Below are positions 1 to 9,642 of a DNA stretch of 11,302 bases, one piece after another. The stretch spans positions 1-11,302 of the forward strand of contig DATEGF010000278.1 of assembly GCA_035280245.1 (NCBI GenBank), read 5' to 3'. This stretch comes from DASZHJ01 sp035280245. GTDB lineage: Bacteria > Pseudomonadota > Alphaproteobacteria > ATCC43930 > CGMCC-115725. A model generated the notes under the pieces. That model worked only from the letters and a program-made list of their open reading frames with translations, was not told where the DNA came from and searched no databases. The position numbers were made by a program, and so were the translations under genes. The first letter of the stretch is position 1. Every line of letters starts with the position of its first letter.

Positions 1-388
1 TCAAACTCTCACGTTAGCCTCAGATGATCGCTCAAGCTCGTCCCTCTCAGGACCAGCCCAACCAACCACCCAATGACCCCAGCACATCTCACGCCGCATC
101 AGGTCCGGAATTGACTTAATTCCTTCCAAGATGCGCACGCACATAAGTGCCAATGCACCACCGCCTGCACATCCCTTCCCAATTATCCACGATGAGAAAG
201 AGCGCAACCCCTAGAGCCGACGATCGACCGAAAGCCCTCGCCGTGCGGCGACGGTCCCAGTCGGATCGGATCTACGGAGGCCGCCCCGAAGGGCGACCGG
301 CGCTCTATATAGGCGCGCCGCGATTCACTGTCCAGAGCAAAGCGCTTGTGCGGGGCGAAAATACGATGAAGCGCGTTCCCGCGGGGTC
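1..388. other. Intergenic stretch, no convincing gene
   Basis: This stretch lies downstream of the DUF1489 gene and reaches the window edge. GC is about 55% by hand count over positions 1-240, against about 70% in the neighbouring genes. The only open frame of any size on the minus strand (207 to 1) needs a TTG start, has no properly spaced ribosome binding site and resembles no family I know. Visible structure: a GGAATT-gactt-AATTCC inverted repeat (107-123), short GC hairpins at 239-250 and 282-295, an AAGCGCTT palindrome (340-347), and a promoter-like pair at 306-334 on the minus strand. No hairpin followed by a T-run, which would mark a terminator for the operon ending at 389, is evident. 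Confidence 0.6.
306..334 (-). promoter_or_regulatory. Possible leftward sigma-70-type promoter
   Basis: On the minus strand, TGGACA (334-329, five of six matches to TTGACA) is followed after exactly 17 nt by TATATA (311-306, four of six matches to TATAAT). In GC-rich DNA this pairing is uncommon. Transcription would start near 299 and run left, through two small GC hairpins (282-295, 239-250), towards the window edge. No clear coding sequence follows inside the window, so the target may be a gene or small RNA to the left. Pattern only. Confidence 0.3.
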
Positions 389-805
389 TCAGAGCAGTCC
401 GAGCGAGCGCAATTCCTCAGCCAGCTTCGGCGGCAACTCAGCGGACCCCTTGGAGCCCTTCCAATCCGGGGGCACGTCCTTTCCCTCGAGATAGCGCCAG
501 CCCTGGAAGGGCCGCTTCGGCACCGCCACCGTCGGTACCAGGCGCATGTCGTAGCGCACGACGCAGAGCGGCTGCCCCTCGTCGTCGGCCGTCGAGGTGA
601 AGCCCTTCAGGAGCTGGCGCACGCGCACATAGCCCTTGATCACCCAGTAGATGGAGCCGCCATCCAGCAGCTCCTCTGCGCGCCGCGGCGTATTGCGCGT
701 GTAAAAGGCGGAGAAGCCGCGCTCCTTCTTGCGCCGCCGCTGCCACTGCCGCAGGTCGGCGATGTCCTCCGCTCCGACCGCGAGCTTGATAAGATTGAGC
801 GGCAT
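389..805 (-). CDS. DUF1489 family protein
   Basis: 138-residue soluble protein of unknown function, recognised as DUF1489 (PF07370). The sequence starts MPLNLIKLAVG, has the conserved RRAEELLDGGSIYWVIKG block at residues 41-58 and RPFQGWRYL at 98-106; the length is normal for the family. There is no signal peptide or membrane segment; residues 21-30 are strongly basic. The ATG lies 3 nt after the liuE stop (TGA-TCG-ATG) with no good Shine-Dalgarno sequence, so translation is probably coupled to liuE. It is the last gene of the oxygenase-mccA-liuE operon. The family is known to me mainly from Alphaproteobacteria, so it works as a lineage marker. Its placement says nothing certain about a role in leucine breakdown. 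Family call firm, function unknown. Confidence 0.88.
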   Translation of the reverse strand: MPLNLIKLAVGAEDIADLRQWQRRRKKERGFSAFYTRNTPRRAEELLDGGSIYWVIKGYVRVRQLLKGFTSTADDEGQPLCVVRYDMRLVPTVAVPKRPFQGWRYLEGKDVPPDWKGSKGSAELPPKLAEELRSLGLL

Positions 806-808
806 CGA

Positions 809-1700
809 TCAGGCCGCCGCTTTCGCCGCGAGCGCGCGGGCGACCTTGGACACGGGCTCGCGGCCCAGCTCCGCGCAGATGAACCGCCCGGCGGCCGCCA
901 GTTTCACCAGATCGACACCGGTACGGATGCCGAGGCCGTCTAGGAGATAGAGCACGTCCTCGCTCGCGACATTGCCGCTCGCTCCCTCAGCGTAGGGGCA
1001 ACCGCCGAGCCCCGCCACCGAGCTGTCGGCGACCGCGACGCCGAGCTCCAGCGCCGCCATCAGATTGGCGAGCGCTTGGCCGTATGTGTCGTGGAGGTGC
1101 ACGGCGAGCTTCTCGCGCGGCACCGCCTCCATCACGACGGCAAGCATGCCTTGCATCCACGCCGGCGTTGCGGTGCCGATGGTCTCGCCGAGCGAGACCT
1201 CGTAGCAGCCGAGCTCGAGGAGGCGGCGTGCAACGCTCGCCACGGCCTTGGGTGCGATCGATCCTTCGTAAGGGCAATCGACCACGCAGGAGACGTAGCC
1301 GCGCACCGCGACGCCGTCGCGTTTCGCCGCCGCGACCACGGGCGCGAACCGGTCGAAGCTTTCGGCGATGGAGCAATTCGTATTGCGCTGGGAGAACGTC
1401 TCGGACGCCGCCGCGAAGACCGCGATCTCCTCGGCACCCGCCGAGCGCGCGGCCTCATAGCCCTTCATGTTCGGCACCAAAACGGGATAGCGCACACCGG
1501 GTTTGCGCTCGAGGCCGGCCAGTACCGCCGCGCTATCGGCCATCTGCGGGATCCACTTGGGCGAGACGAACGCACCCGCCTCGACCGCGCGCAGACCCGC
1601 ATCCGCGAGCCGCTCGATCAGCGCGATCTTGACCGCTGCGGAAACCGACTTTGCTTCGTTCTGGAGCCCGTCGCGCGGACCCACCTCGACCATGCGGACC

Positions 1701-1717
<17 letters not shown>
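809..1717 (-). CDS. liuE: Hydroxymethylglutaryl-CoA lyase
   Basis: 302-residue HMG-CoA lyase (EC 4.1.3.4; also named mvaB), a cytoplasmic TIM-barrel enzyme that cleaves (S)-HMG-CoA to acetoacetate and acetyl-CoA, the last step of leucine degradation. Catalytic and metal residues known from the human enzyme all appear at a constant offset of 26: R15, D16 (in VEVGPRDGLQNE), E46, H207 and H209 (HLHD), C240 in the active-site loop GLGGCPYA, and N249. Full length. The start is GTG at 1717: a perfect AAGGAGG (1730-1724) sits 6 nt upstream, and the gene then overlaps the mccA end by 17 nt. An internal ATG at 1693 would remove residues just before the VEVGPRDG strand and has a less favourable context. 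It lies between mccA and DUF1489 in one operon. It is distinguished from other DRE-TIM aldolase-lyases (isopropylmalate or citramalate synthase) by short length and the GGCPYA loop. Confidence 0.96.
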
Positions 1718-3722
<2,005 letters not shown>

Positions 3723-3753
3723 GTGCCCTGGCTGCCGCGCCGTCGTTCCTCGA

Positions 3754-4710
3754 TCACGCGATGTTGGCGACCGGGAAGCTCCGGCGGTAGGACTTGCGCT
3801 GGTAGTCGCCAAACATGAACGGCTCGAAATCGGGCTCGCTGCCGCCGATCAGCGGCTCGATGACGACATCTCGGTTCGGATTGACGAAGAGCGGGATCGA
3901 ATAGCGATCCTTGCCGCCGCGGTTGATCACCCGATGCGGCGTCGAGGAGAAGCGCCCGTTCGTCCAGATCTGCATGATGTTGCCGAGATTGATCACGTAA
4001 GTGTCGGGGATCGGCGGCGCGCCGACCCACTCGCCGCTCTTGCTCTGGATCTCGAGGCCGCCGTTGTTGTCCTGCCACAGGATCGTAAAGCCGCCGGAAT
4101 CCGAATGCGGCACCACGCCGATCTCGTTCTCGCGCTCGGGCTCGTCTTGCGGCGGATAGTGGTTGAGCTTGAGGCGCGACATCGGCGCGCTAAAGATCGG
4201 CTCGAAGAAATCCGGCTTGAGGTCGAGCGCCAGCGCGAAGCCGCGCATGAGTATATGGCTCAGCTTCTCGACCGCGGTGAAATAGGCCAGCATCGCGGGC
4301 TTCAGCCCCGTCGGATTCTCGGGCCAGATATTAGCGCCGTCGAGCGGGCTCTCGGCGGTGGTCGGACGCTCGTGCCCGACCCAGAAGCCCTCCTGGTGGC
4401 TCTTCCCTGCGGTCGCCTCACCCTCGTAGCTCTTGTAGCCAAGCGGGAGATAGCCGCGCATGCGCGGGTTCACGACGATCTGCATCTTCTCGTCCATGGG
4501 CCGGCCGAAGAACAGCGCCGCCTGCTCGACGAGCCTTGGGATCAGGTCGCGCTGAATACCGTGATTGCGCACATAGAGGAATCCCACATCGCTGGCCGCG
4601 CGCCGGAGCGCGTCGATGGTACCGATGGGGCTCTTGCCTTCCACCAAGGGCCCGATGTCGATCACCGGGACCTCGGAGAAATCGAGCCTGCGAGACTTCG
4701 GTAGGGCCAT
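3754..4710 (-). CDS. 2-oxoglutarate/Fe(II)-dependent oxygenase, isopenicillin-N-synthase family
   Basis: 318-residue cytoplasmic oxygenase. The N-terminal DIOX_N-type region (about residues 14-130, VPVIDIGPLV) is followed by the jelly-roll oxygenase domain (about 175-285). The iron triad is intact: H202 and D204 in PHSDSGG, H259 in STPHRV. The 2-oxoglutarate-binding R269 and S271 (RYSIP) are also present, so it should be active and use 2-oxoglutarate. The substrate cannot be read from sequence; relatives hydroxylate, desaturate or cyclise small molecules, and many bacterial ones are unassigned. The start is ATG at 4710 with AAGGAG (4724-4719) 8 nt upstream; a TTG at 4728 would overlap that site. 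It is the first gene of the minus-strand operon, 31 nt before mccA, and diverges from the ABC importer, so it may act on what the importer brings in. That link is inference. Confidence 0.9.
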   Translation of the reverse strand: MALPKSRRLDFSEVPVIDIGPLVEGKSPIGTIDALRRAASDVGFLYVRNHGIQRDLIPRLVEQAALFFGRPMDEKMQIVVNPRMRGYLPLGYKSYEGEATAGKSHQEGFWVGHERPTTAESPLDGANIWPENPTGLKPAMLAYFTAVEKLSHILMRGFALALDLKPDFFEPIFSAPMSRLKLNHYPPQDEPERENEIGVVPHSDSGGFTILWQDNNGGLEIQSKSGEWVGAPPIPDTYVINLGNIMQIWTNGRFSSTPHRVINRGGKDRYSIPLFVNPNRDVVIEPLIGGSEPDFEPFMFGDYQRKSYRRSFPVANIA

Positions 4711-4718
4711 GGCTCGGA

Positions 4719-4724
4719 CTCCTT
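4719..4724 (-). promoter_or_regulatory. Ribosome binding site for the 2OG oxygenase
   Basis: AAGGAG on the minus strand, 8 nt before the ATG at 4710. It excludes the upstream in-frame TTG at 4728 as the start. It partly overlaps the CCTTGCAAGG palindrome at 4721-4730. Confidence 0.75.
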
Positions 4725-4730
4725 GCAAGG
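4721..4730. repeat. Perfect 10-bp palindrome in the divergent promoter region
   Basis: CCTTGCAAGG is self-complementary and sits between the divergent oxygenase and importer operons. It overlaps the oxygenase ribosome binding site and the possible -35 box for the importer (TTGCAA, 4723-4728). This is a suitable place for an operator, but a 10-bp palindrome can arise by chance. The half-sites recur upstream of mccB (11273-11290) with a different spacer. Confidence 0.35.
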
Positions 4731-4750
4731 CGGGAGACCCAGTATAGGAT
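4723..4750 (+). promoter_or_regulatory. Possible promoter of the ABC importer operon
   Basis: TTGCAA (4723-4728) lies 16 nt before TAGGAT (4745-4750) on the plus strand. The start would be near 4757, giving a leader of about 45 nt that contains the AGGGAGGA ribosome binding site. Both boxes are imperfect. The location is right because this 91-bp gap must hold the promoters of both divergent operons. Confidence 0.35.
4741..4746 (-). promoter_or_regulatory. Possible -10 box for the oxygenase-mccA-liuE operon
   Basis: TATACT on the minus strand (five of six matches to TATAAT) would start transcription near 4734, about 24 nt before the ATG at 4710. No good -35 box lies at 16-18 nt (best CTGCGA, three of six), so an activator may be needed if this is used. 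It overlaps the possible -10 region of the importer on the other strand. Confidence 0.3.
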
Positions 4751-4785
4751 CAAAACCCCTGGCATCGCAGCGGGGCGTTTTAGCG

Positions 4786-4793
4786 AGGGAGGA
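4786..4793 (+). promoter_or_regulatory. Ribosome binding site for the solute-binding protein
   Basis: AGGGAGGA ends 8 nt before the ATG at 4802, a strong and well-spaced Shine-Dalgarno match that fixes the start just upstream of the Tat signal. Confidence 0.75.
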
Positions 4794-4801
4794 ATACGAC
4801 A

Positions 4802-5884
4802 ATGGCGGGTCCGACAACGCGTTCAGGCACGACGGCGCCGACGCGGCGCACGCTGCTCAAGGCGGCCACGGCCTCTGTGATAGCGGCGCCCCTACCTCTG
4901 CGCTTCGCACGCGCGGCCGAGGGCGAGGTGGTCTATGCGACCTGGGGTGGAAGCTGGGCCGACGCCATGCGCAAGGCTTGGTTCGAGCCCTTCACGCAGC
5001 AGACCGGTATCAAGGTGCGCACGATCGACGGGCCCGACTACGGCAAGATCCGCGCCATGGTCAAGGCCAGCAATACCGAGTGGGACGTCGCCGAGGTCAA
5101 TCCGGATTTCCAGTGGATCGGACCGCGTGAGGGCCTGGTCGAGAAGCTCGATTTCTCGGTGATCCCGACCGATCAGCTGATCAAGGGCGAGAACCTGCTC
5201 ACGGACTACTCGCTCCCCGAGGCCTTCTGGTCGCGGGTCATCGCCTACAACACCAAGAAATTTCCTGGCGACAACCATCCGCATAATTTCGCTGAGTTCT
5301 GGGACACCGCGAAATTCCCGGGGAAGCGCGTCATCTACTCGAAGGCCAACGGCGGCGCGCTCGAGGCGGCGCTGCTGGCCGACGGCGTCGCCGCGGACAA
5401 ACTCTATCCGCTCGACGTCGACCGCGCGCTCAAGAAGCTCGACAAGATCAAGGACAACGTCCTCTGGTACGAGACCAATGCCCAGGCCGTACAGTTCATG
5501 CAGGACGAGCAGGGCGTACTGGGGCTGGTGGCGGACGGGCGCGCGAAATTCATTCAGGACAAGGGCGCACCGGTTGCAATCGAGTACAACCAGAGCCAGC
5601 TCACCTGGACCTCCTACGTCGTGATCAAGGGCGCGCCCAACAAGGCGAATGCCATGAAGCTCCTCGCCTTCATGACCAGCCTCGACGGACAGAAGGCGAT
5701 CGGCATGGCCTACACCTACGGCCTCGTGACGCCGAAGGCCTACGACATGCTGCCGCCCGGCCGCGCCGAGCAGCTGAGCAACGGCCCGCAGCAGCAGGGC
5801 AAGACCGTGCTGATGAACGAGAAGTGGTGGGGCGACAATCTCGAGAAGACGCAGGAGAAACTCGACGCCTGGCGTCTGACCTGA
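4802..5884 (+). CDS. Tat-secreted ABC importer solute-binding protein (PotD/SBP_bac_8-like)
   Basis: 360-residue periplasmic binding protein. A twin-arginine signal occupies residues 1-38: motif TRRTLLK at 14-20, a hydrophobic stretch at 21-33 and a likely cut after ARA (36-38). The mature part begins GEVVYATWGGSW and is a normal-length cluster-D-type binding protein with the QQTGIKV segment (66-72) and IKGAPNKANAMKLLAF (275-290). It should deliver its ligand to the two permeases encoded downstream. The family is usually annotated as spermidine/putrescine-binding, but by-eye alignment to E. coli PotD puts Gly49-Gly50-Ser51 where PotD has Thr-Glu-Tyr (35-37) and Ser271 where PotD has Asp257, so polyamine binding is doubtful. 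First gene of a four-gene operon; 21 nt separate it from permease 1. Ligand unknown. Confidence 0.9.
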   Translation: MAGPTTRSGTTAPTRRTLLKAATASVIAAPLPLRFARAAEGEVVYATWGGSWADAMRKAWFEPFTQQTGIKVRTIDGPDYGKIRAMVKASNTEWDVAEVNPDFQWIGPREGLVEKLDFSVIPTDQLIKGENLLTDYSLPEAFWSRVIAYNTKKFPGDNHPHNFAEFWDTAKFPGKRVIYSKANGGALEAALLADGVAADKLYPLDVDRALKKLDKIKDNVLWYETNAQAVQFMQDEQGVLGLVADGRAKFIQDKGAPVAIEYNQSQLTWTSYVVIKGAPNKANAMKLLAFMTSLDGQKAIGMAYTYGLVTPKAYDMLPPGRAEQLSNGPQQQGKTVLMNEKWWGDNLEKTQEKLDAWRLT

Positions 5885-5905
5885 TCGCCGGCGCCCGAGG
5901 CGGAC

Positions 5906-6814
5906 GTGGGGGTTAGCGGCGCGGCCCTCGGGCCTCGCGGCCATGAGCCAGTGTCCGCGCGCATTGATCCGGATCGGCGCCGGCTGACGCGCGTGGGACT
6001 CCTGGGTCTGCCGGCGCTGCTCTTCGTCGCGATCTTCCTCCTTTATCCGCTGGCGCTGCTGATCGAGACCAGCTTCCACGCGAAGACGGGCGCGTGGAGC
6101 CTCGAGCAGTACCAGCGGATCGCGACCACGCCGGTCTATGGCCTCGTCCTCTGGAAGACCGCGTGGGTCGCGGGCCTGGTGACGCTCATCGATTTCGCCG
6201 TGGGCTACCCGTTCGCGGTCGCGCTCACGCGTGCCCGCGGCTGGTGGCGGCTCGTGCTGCTTGCGGCCGTGCTGATGCCATTCTGGACGAACCTGCTGGT
6301 TCGCACCTACGGCTGGATCGTCGTGCTGCACCCCAGCGGATTGCTGAACACGCTGCTGCTCCGCCTCGGGCTCATCTCCGAGCCGATCGAGCTCGTGCAG
6401 AACACCCCGGGCGTCCTCATCGGCATGACCCAGATCATGCTGCCCTACATGGTCCTCCCGATCGCGGCGCAGATCGAGAAGATGGATCTGCGCCTGCTGC
6501 AGGCCGCGCGGAGCCTCGGCGCCTCGGCGCCGCGCACCTTCTGGCACGTCTACTTTCCGCTCACCCTGCCGGGCGTGTTCGCGGGCGCCCTGGTGACGCT
6601 CGTGCTGAGCCTCGGCTTCTTCGTGATCCCCGCACTGCTTGGCGGCCGGCGCGACGTCCTGATCGCGCAGCTCATCGACTTCAACTTGACGAAAGTATTG
6701 AACTGGGAACTCGCGGCAGCGCTCGGCACCATCCTCCTGGTGGTCACCATGGGGCTCTTCCTGGCGGCGCAGCGCTGGTTCCGGCTCGACTCTCTCTGGA
6801 CCGAGGCGCGCTGA
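5906..6814 (+). CDS. ABC importer permease 1 (PotB-like)
   Basis: 302-residue inner-membrane permease, BPD_transp_1 fold. About six membrane segments are visible, near residues 29-54, 80-105, 114-136, 167-190, 223-243 and 267-287. The cytoplasmic EAA loop that contacts the ATPase is at about 199-223, with the core QAARSLGASAPRTFWHVYF. It pairs with permease 2 to form the channel. The GTG start at 5906 is used because GAGG (5897-5900) lies 5 nt upstream. A GTG at 5951, giving a start MSARIDPDRRR, is also plausible and would drop 15 poorly conserved residues. The stop overlaps the next start by one base (TGATG). PotB-like by order and sequence type; substrate not implied. Confidence 0.9.
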   Translation: MGVSGAALGPRGHEPVSARIDPDRRRLTRVGLLGLPALLFVAIFLLYPLALLIETSFHAKTGAWSLEQYQRIATTPVYGLVLWKTAWVAGLVTLIDFAVGYPFAVALTRARGWWRLVLLAAVLMPFWTNLLVRTYGWIVVLHPSGLLNTLLLRLGLISEPIELVQNTPGVLIGMTQIMLPYMVLPIAAQIEKMDLRLLQAARSLGASAPRTFWHVYFPLTLPGVFAGALVTLVLSLGFFVIPALLGGRRDVLIAQLIDFNLTKVLNWELAAALGTILLVVTMGLFLAAQRWFRLDSLWTEAR

Positions 6815-7613
6815 TGCCGCGCTCGCTGGGATCGGCGGTGCTCGCGAGCTTCGCCGGGCTCGTCTGCCTCTTCCTCGTGCTGCCGAGCCTCATCGTCGTG
6901 CCGATGTCGTTCAATGCCGACACTCTCCTGCGGTTTCCGCCGCAGGGATTCTCGACGACCTGGTACCAGGCGTATTTCGATCAGGAGAATTGGCGCTCGG
7001 CCACCTGGCACAGCCTCGCGATCGCCGCCTCGGTCACGATCCTCGCGACGGCGCTGGGCACGATCGCCGCGCTCGCGCTGATCCGCGGCCGGATCGCGCT
7101 GCGCAACCTCTTCATCTACATCATGCTGACACCGATGATCGTGCCGCCGATCGTCTCGGCAGTCTCGATGTACGGCGTCTTCGCGCAGTTCCGCTTGGTC
7201 GGCACGCTGCCGGGTATGGTGCTCGCTCACACCGTGCTGGCGCTGCCGTTCGTCATCATCAATGTCGCGGCCGTTCTGCAGCGCATGGACTGGCGCGTCG
7301 AGCAGGCCGCGCGCAGCCTCGGCGCCTCGGCCCTGAAGGCATTCTTCCTGGTGACCCTACCCATGATCCGGCCGGGCTTGATCGTGGCGGCGATCTTCGC
7401 GTTCATCACTTCCTTCGACGAGGTGGTGGTGGCGCTCTATATCAGCGGCTCCAGCGCGATCACGCTGCCCGTGGAGATGTGGAGCGGGCTGCGCTTCGAG
7501 ATCAATCCCGTGGTGGCGGCGGTCTCCAGCCTGCTGCTCGGCATCTCCGTGGCGAGTCTGCTCACGATCAGCCTGCTGCGGCGCCTTACCAGCGCCGAGC
7601 GCCGAGCCTCGGC

Positions 7614-7617
<4 letters not shown>
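6814..7617 (+). CDS. ABC importer permease 2 (PotC-like)
   Basis: 267-residue inner-membrane permease and partner of permease 1. Membrane segments lie near residues 7-32, 66-90, 99-123, 133-155, 187-209 and 232-256. The EAA loop is at about 163-188, core EQAARSLGASALKAFFLV. The segment FAFITSFDEVVVALYISG (195-212) is typical of the PotC side of this family. The ATG at 6814 overlaps the upstream TGA by one base, with GAGG (6803-6806) 7 nt before it, which indicates coupled translation and equal production of the two permeases. Full length for the family. Confidence 0.92.
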
Positions 7618-8702
<1,085 letters not shown>

Positions 8703-8715
8703 AGAAGCATCGTGT

Positions 8716-8757
8716 GTCCTTCGACTCGCCTGCTATCGCAGGCGGCTCAGAATGAAG
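8716..8757 (+). repeat. REP-like palindromic repeat, copy A
   Basis: It begins GTCCTTCGACTC (8716-8727), contains a 7-bp stem CGCCTGC-tatc-GCAGGCG (8727-8744) and ends GCTCAG-a-ATGA (8745-8755). Ends match copy B in inverted orientation; the central hairpin differs. This is the design of interspersed REP elements, and the tail resembles the 'CTCAGGATGAGG' repeats I know from alphaproteobacterial gaps. Confidence 0.75.
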
Positions 8758-8782
8758 AGTCTTCTTTTATGCATAACCAATG

Positions 8783-8822
8783 CCCTCATCCTGAGCCTGC
8801 GCGAAGCGCAGAGTCGAAGGAC
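8783..8822 (-). repeat. REP-like palindromic repeat, copy B (inverted)
   Basis: Read on the minus strand it begins GTCCTTCGACTC (8822-8811), has a 6-bp stem CTGCGC / GCGCAG around a 3-nt loop (8797-8811) and ends GCTCAGGATGAGGG (8796-8783). It is inverted relative to copy A, with about 25 nt between them, so the pair can fold into one long cruciform or RNA hairpin between the 3' ends of two converging operons. It may serve as a bidirectional transcript end or an mRNA 3'-end shield; neither is shown. Confidence 0.75.
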
Positions 8823-8848
8823 GCAATGAGTCGATCCAGCGTGACGGT

Positions 8849-9637
8849 CTACTCTCGCCACCTCGGCTTGCGTTTCTCGAAGAAAGCGGCGAGGCCTTCG
8901 CGGGCCTCGTCGGAGGCCCGCGCCTCCGCGATGGTGCGGGCGGTGATGTCGATGACCGATTGCTCGATGGGCCGGTCCGTCACCTCCGCGATGAGCCGCT
9001 TGGAGCGGGCTTGGGAGCCCGAGCCGCCATCGAGAAGCGCCGCCACGATCGCCTCGACTTTCGGATCGAGCGCGGCCGCAGGCACCACCTCGTGGACCAG
9101 GCCGATCCGGTGGGCCTCGGCGGCGGAGAAGCGCTCGGCGGTCAGGAAATAGCGCCGCGCCATGCGCGCGCCGATCGCCCGGATGAGATAGGGACTGATC
9201 ACCGAGGGCACCAAGCCCAGCCGCGCCTCGGAAACCGAGAAGATCGTGCCCTGCTCCGCCACGGCGATATCGCAGCAAGCGACGAGGCCGAGGCCGCCCG
9301 CGAAGACGGCGCCGTGAACGCGTGCCACCGTTGGCTTGGGCAACTGGTCGAGCGTGCGCATGAGGCGCGCGAGCTCACCAGCGTCCGCGAGGTTCTCGGC
9401 GTAGCCGTAGCCCGACATACGGCGCATCCAGTTGAGGTCGCCGCCGGCGGAAAAACTCTTTCCGGCGCCAGCAAGGACCATGATACGGCAGGCGTCGTCG
9501 CGCTCGACGCTCTCGAACGTCTCGATCAGCCGCTGGATCAGCGCCTCGTCGAAGGCGTTGTGGAGCGCGGGCCGGTTCAGCATCACCGTGGTGACGCCGC
9601 GGCTGTCGCGGGAGACGAGGACGGTGGGCTCGGTCAT
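8849..9637 (-). CDS. liuC: Enoyl-CoA hydratase family protein, probable methylglutaconyl-CoA hydratase
   Basis: 262-residue crotonase, probably EC 4.2.1.18, hydrating 3-methylglutaconyl-CoA to HMG-CoA between MccAB and LiuE. The oxyanion-hole segment FSAGGDLNWMRRM lies at 62-74, the second loop VFAGGLGLVACCD at 111-123 and SEARLGLVPSVISPYLIRAIG-type sequence at 136-156. Only one of the two crotonase glutamates is present: E137 (rat Glu164 position). The Glu144 position is G117, which I recall as usual in the VISPY-containing LiuC/AtuE clade. ATG at 9637 is 5 nt after the mccB stop, with GGA about 10 nt before it. A GTG at 9646, overlapping that stop, is less well placed. Second gene of the mccB unit. 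A carboxygeranoyl-CoA hydratase is the main alternative. Confidence 0.88.
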   Translation of the reverse strand: MTEPTVLVSRDSRGVTTVMLNRPALHNAFDEALIQRLIETFESVERDDACRIMVLAGAGKSFSAGGDLNWMRRMSGYGYAENLADAGELARLMRTLDQLPKPTVARVHGAVFAGGLGLVACCDIAVAEQGTIFSVSEARLGLVPSVISPYLIRAIGARMARRYFLTAERFSAAEAHRIGLVHEVVPAAALDPKVEAIVAALLDGGSGSQARSKRLIAEVTDRPIEQSVIDITARTIAEARASDEAREGLAAFFEKRKPRWRE

Positions 9638-9642
9638 CGCAC

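Noticed and set aside
1..207. Possible small 68-residue protein on the minus strand
   Set aside because: It needs a TTG start with a purine run directly abutting it, shows no family resemblance, and the region has non-coding-like composition. The frame may simply be open by chance.
3723..3812. Extended mccA start at 3812 adding 30 residues
   Set aside because: The extra residues are Ser/Thr/Arg-rich and unlike the family, and the extension overlaps the oxygenase end. GTG at 3722 gives the conserved FQKILIANRGEIA start.
4892..6547. Long minus-strand open frame (about 551 codons) opposite the binding protein and permease 1
   Set aside because: It spans two real genes and the gap between them, has low-complexity Arg/Glu/His composition and no family resemblance. 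It is a codon-bias shadow.
8754..8768. GAAGA-g-TCTTC followed by TTTT as an intrinsic terminator of the importer operon
   Set aside because: A 5-bp AT-rich stem with a one-base loop is not a plausible terminator. The surrounding REP-like pair is a better candidate for any 3'-end function.
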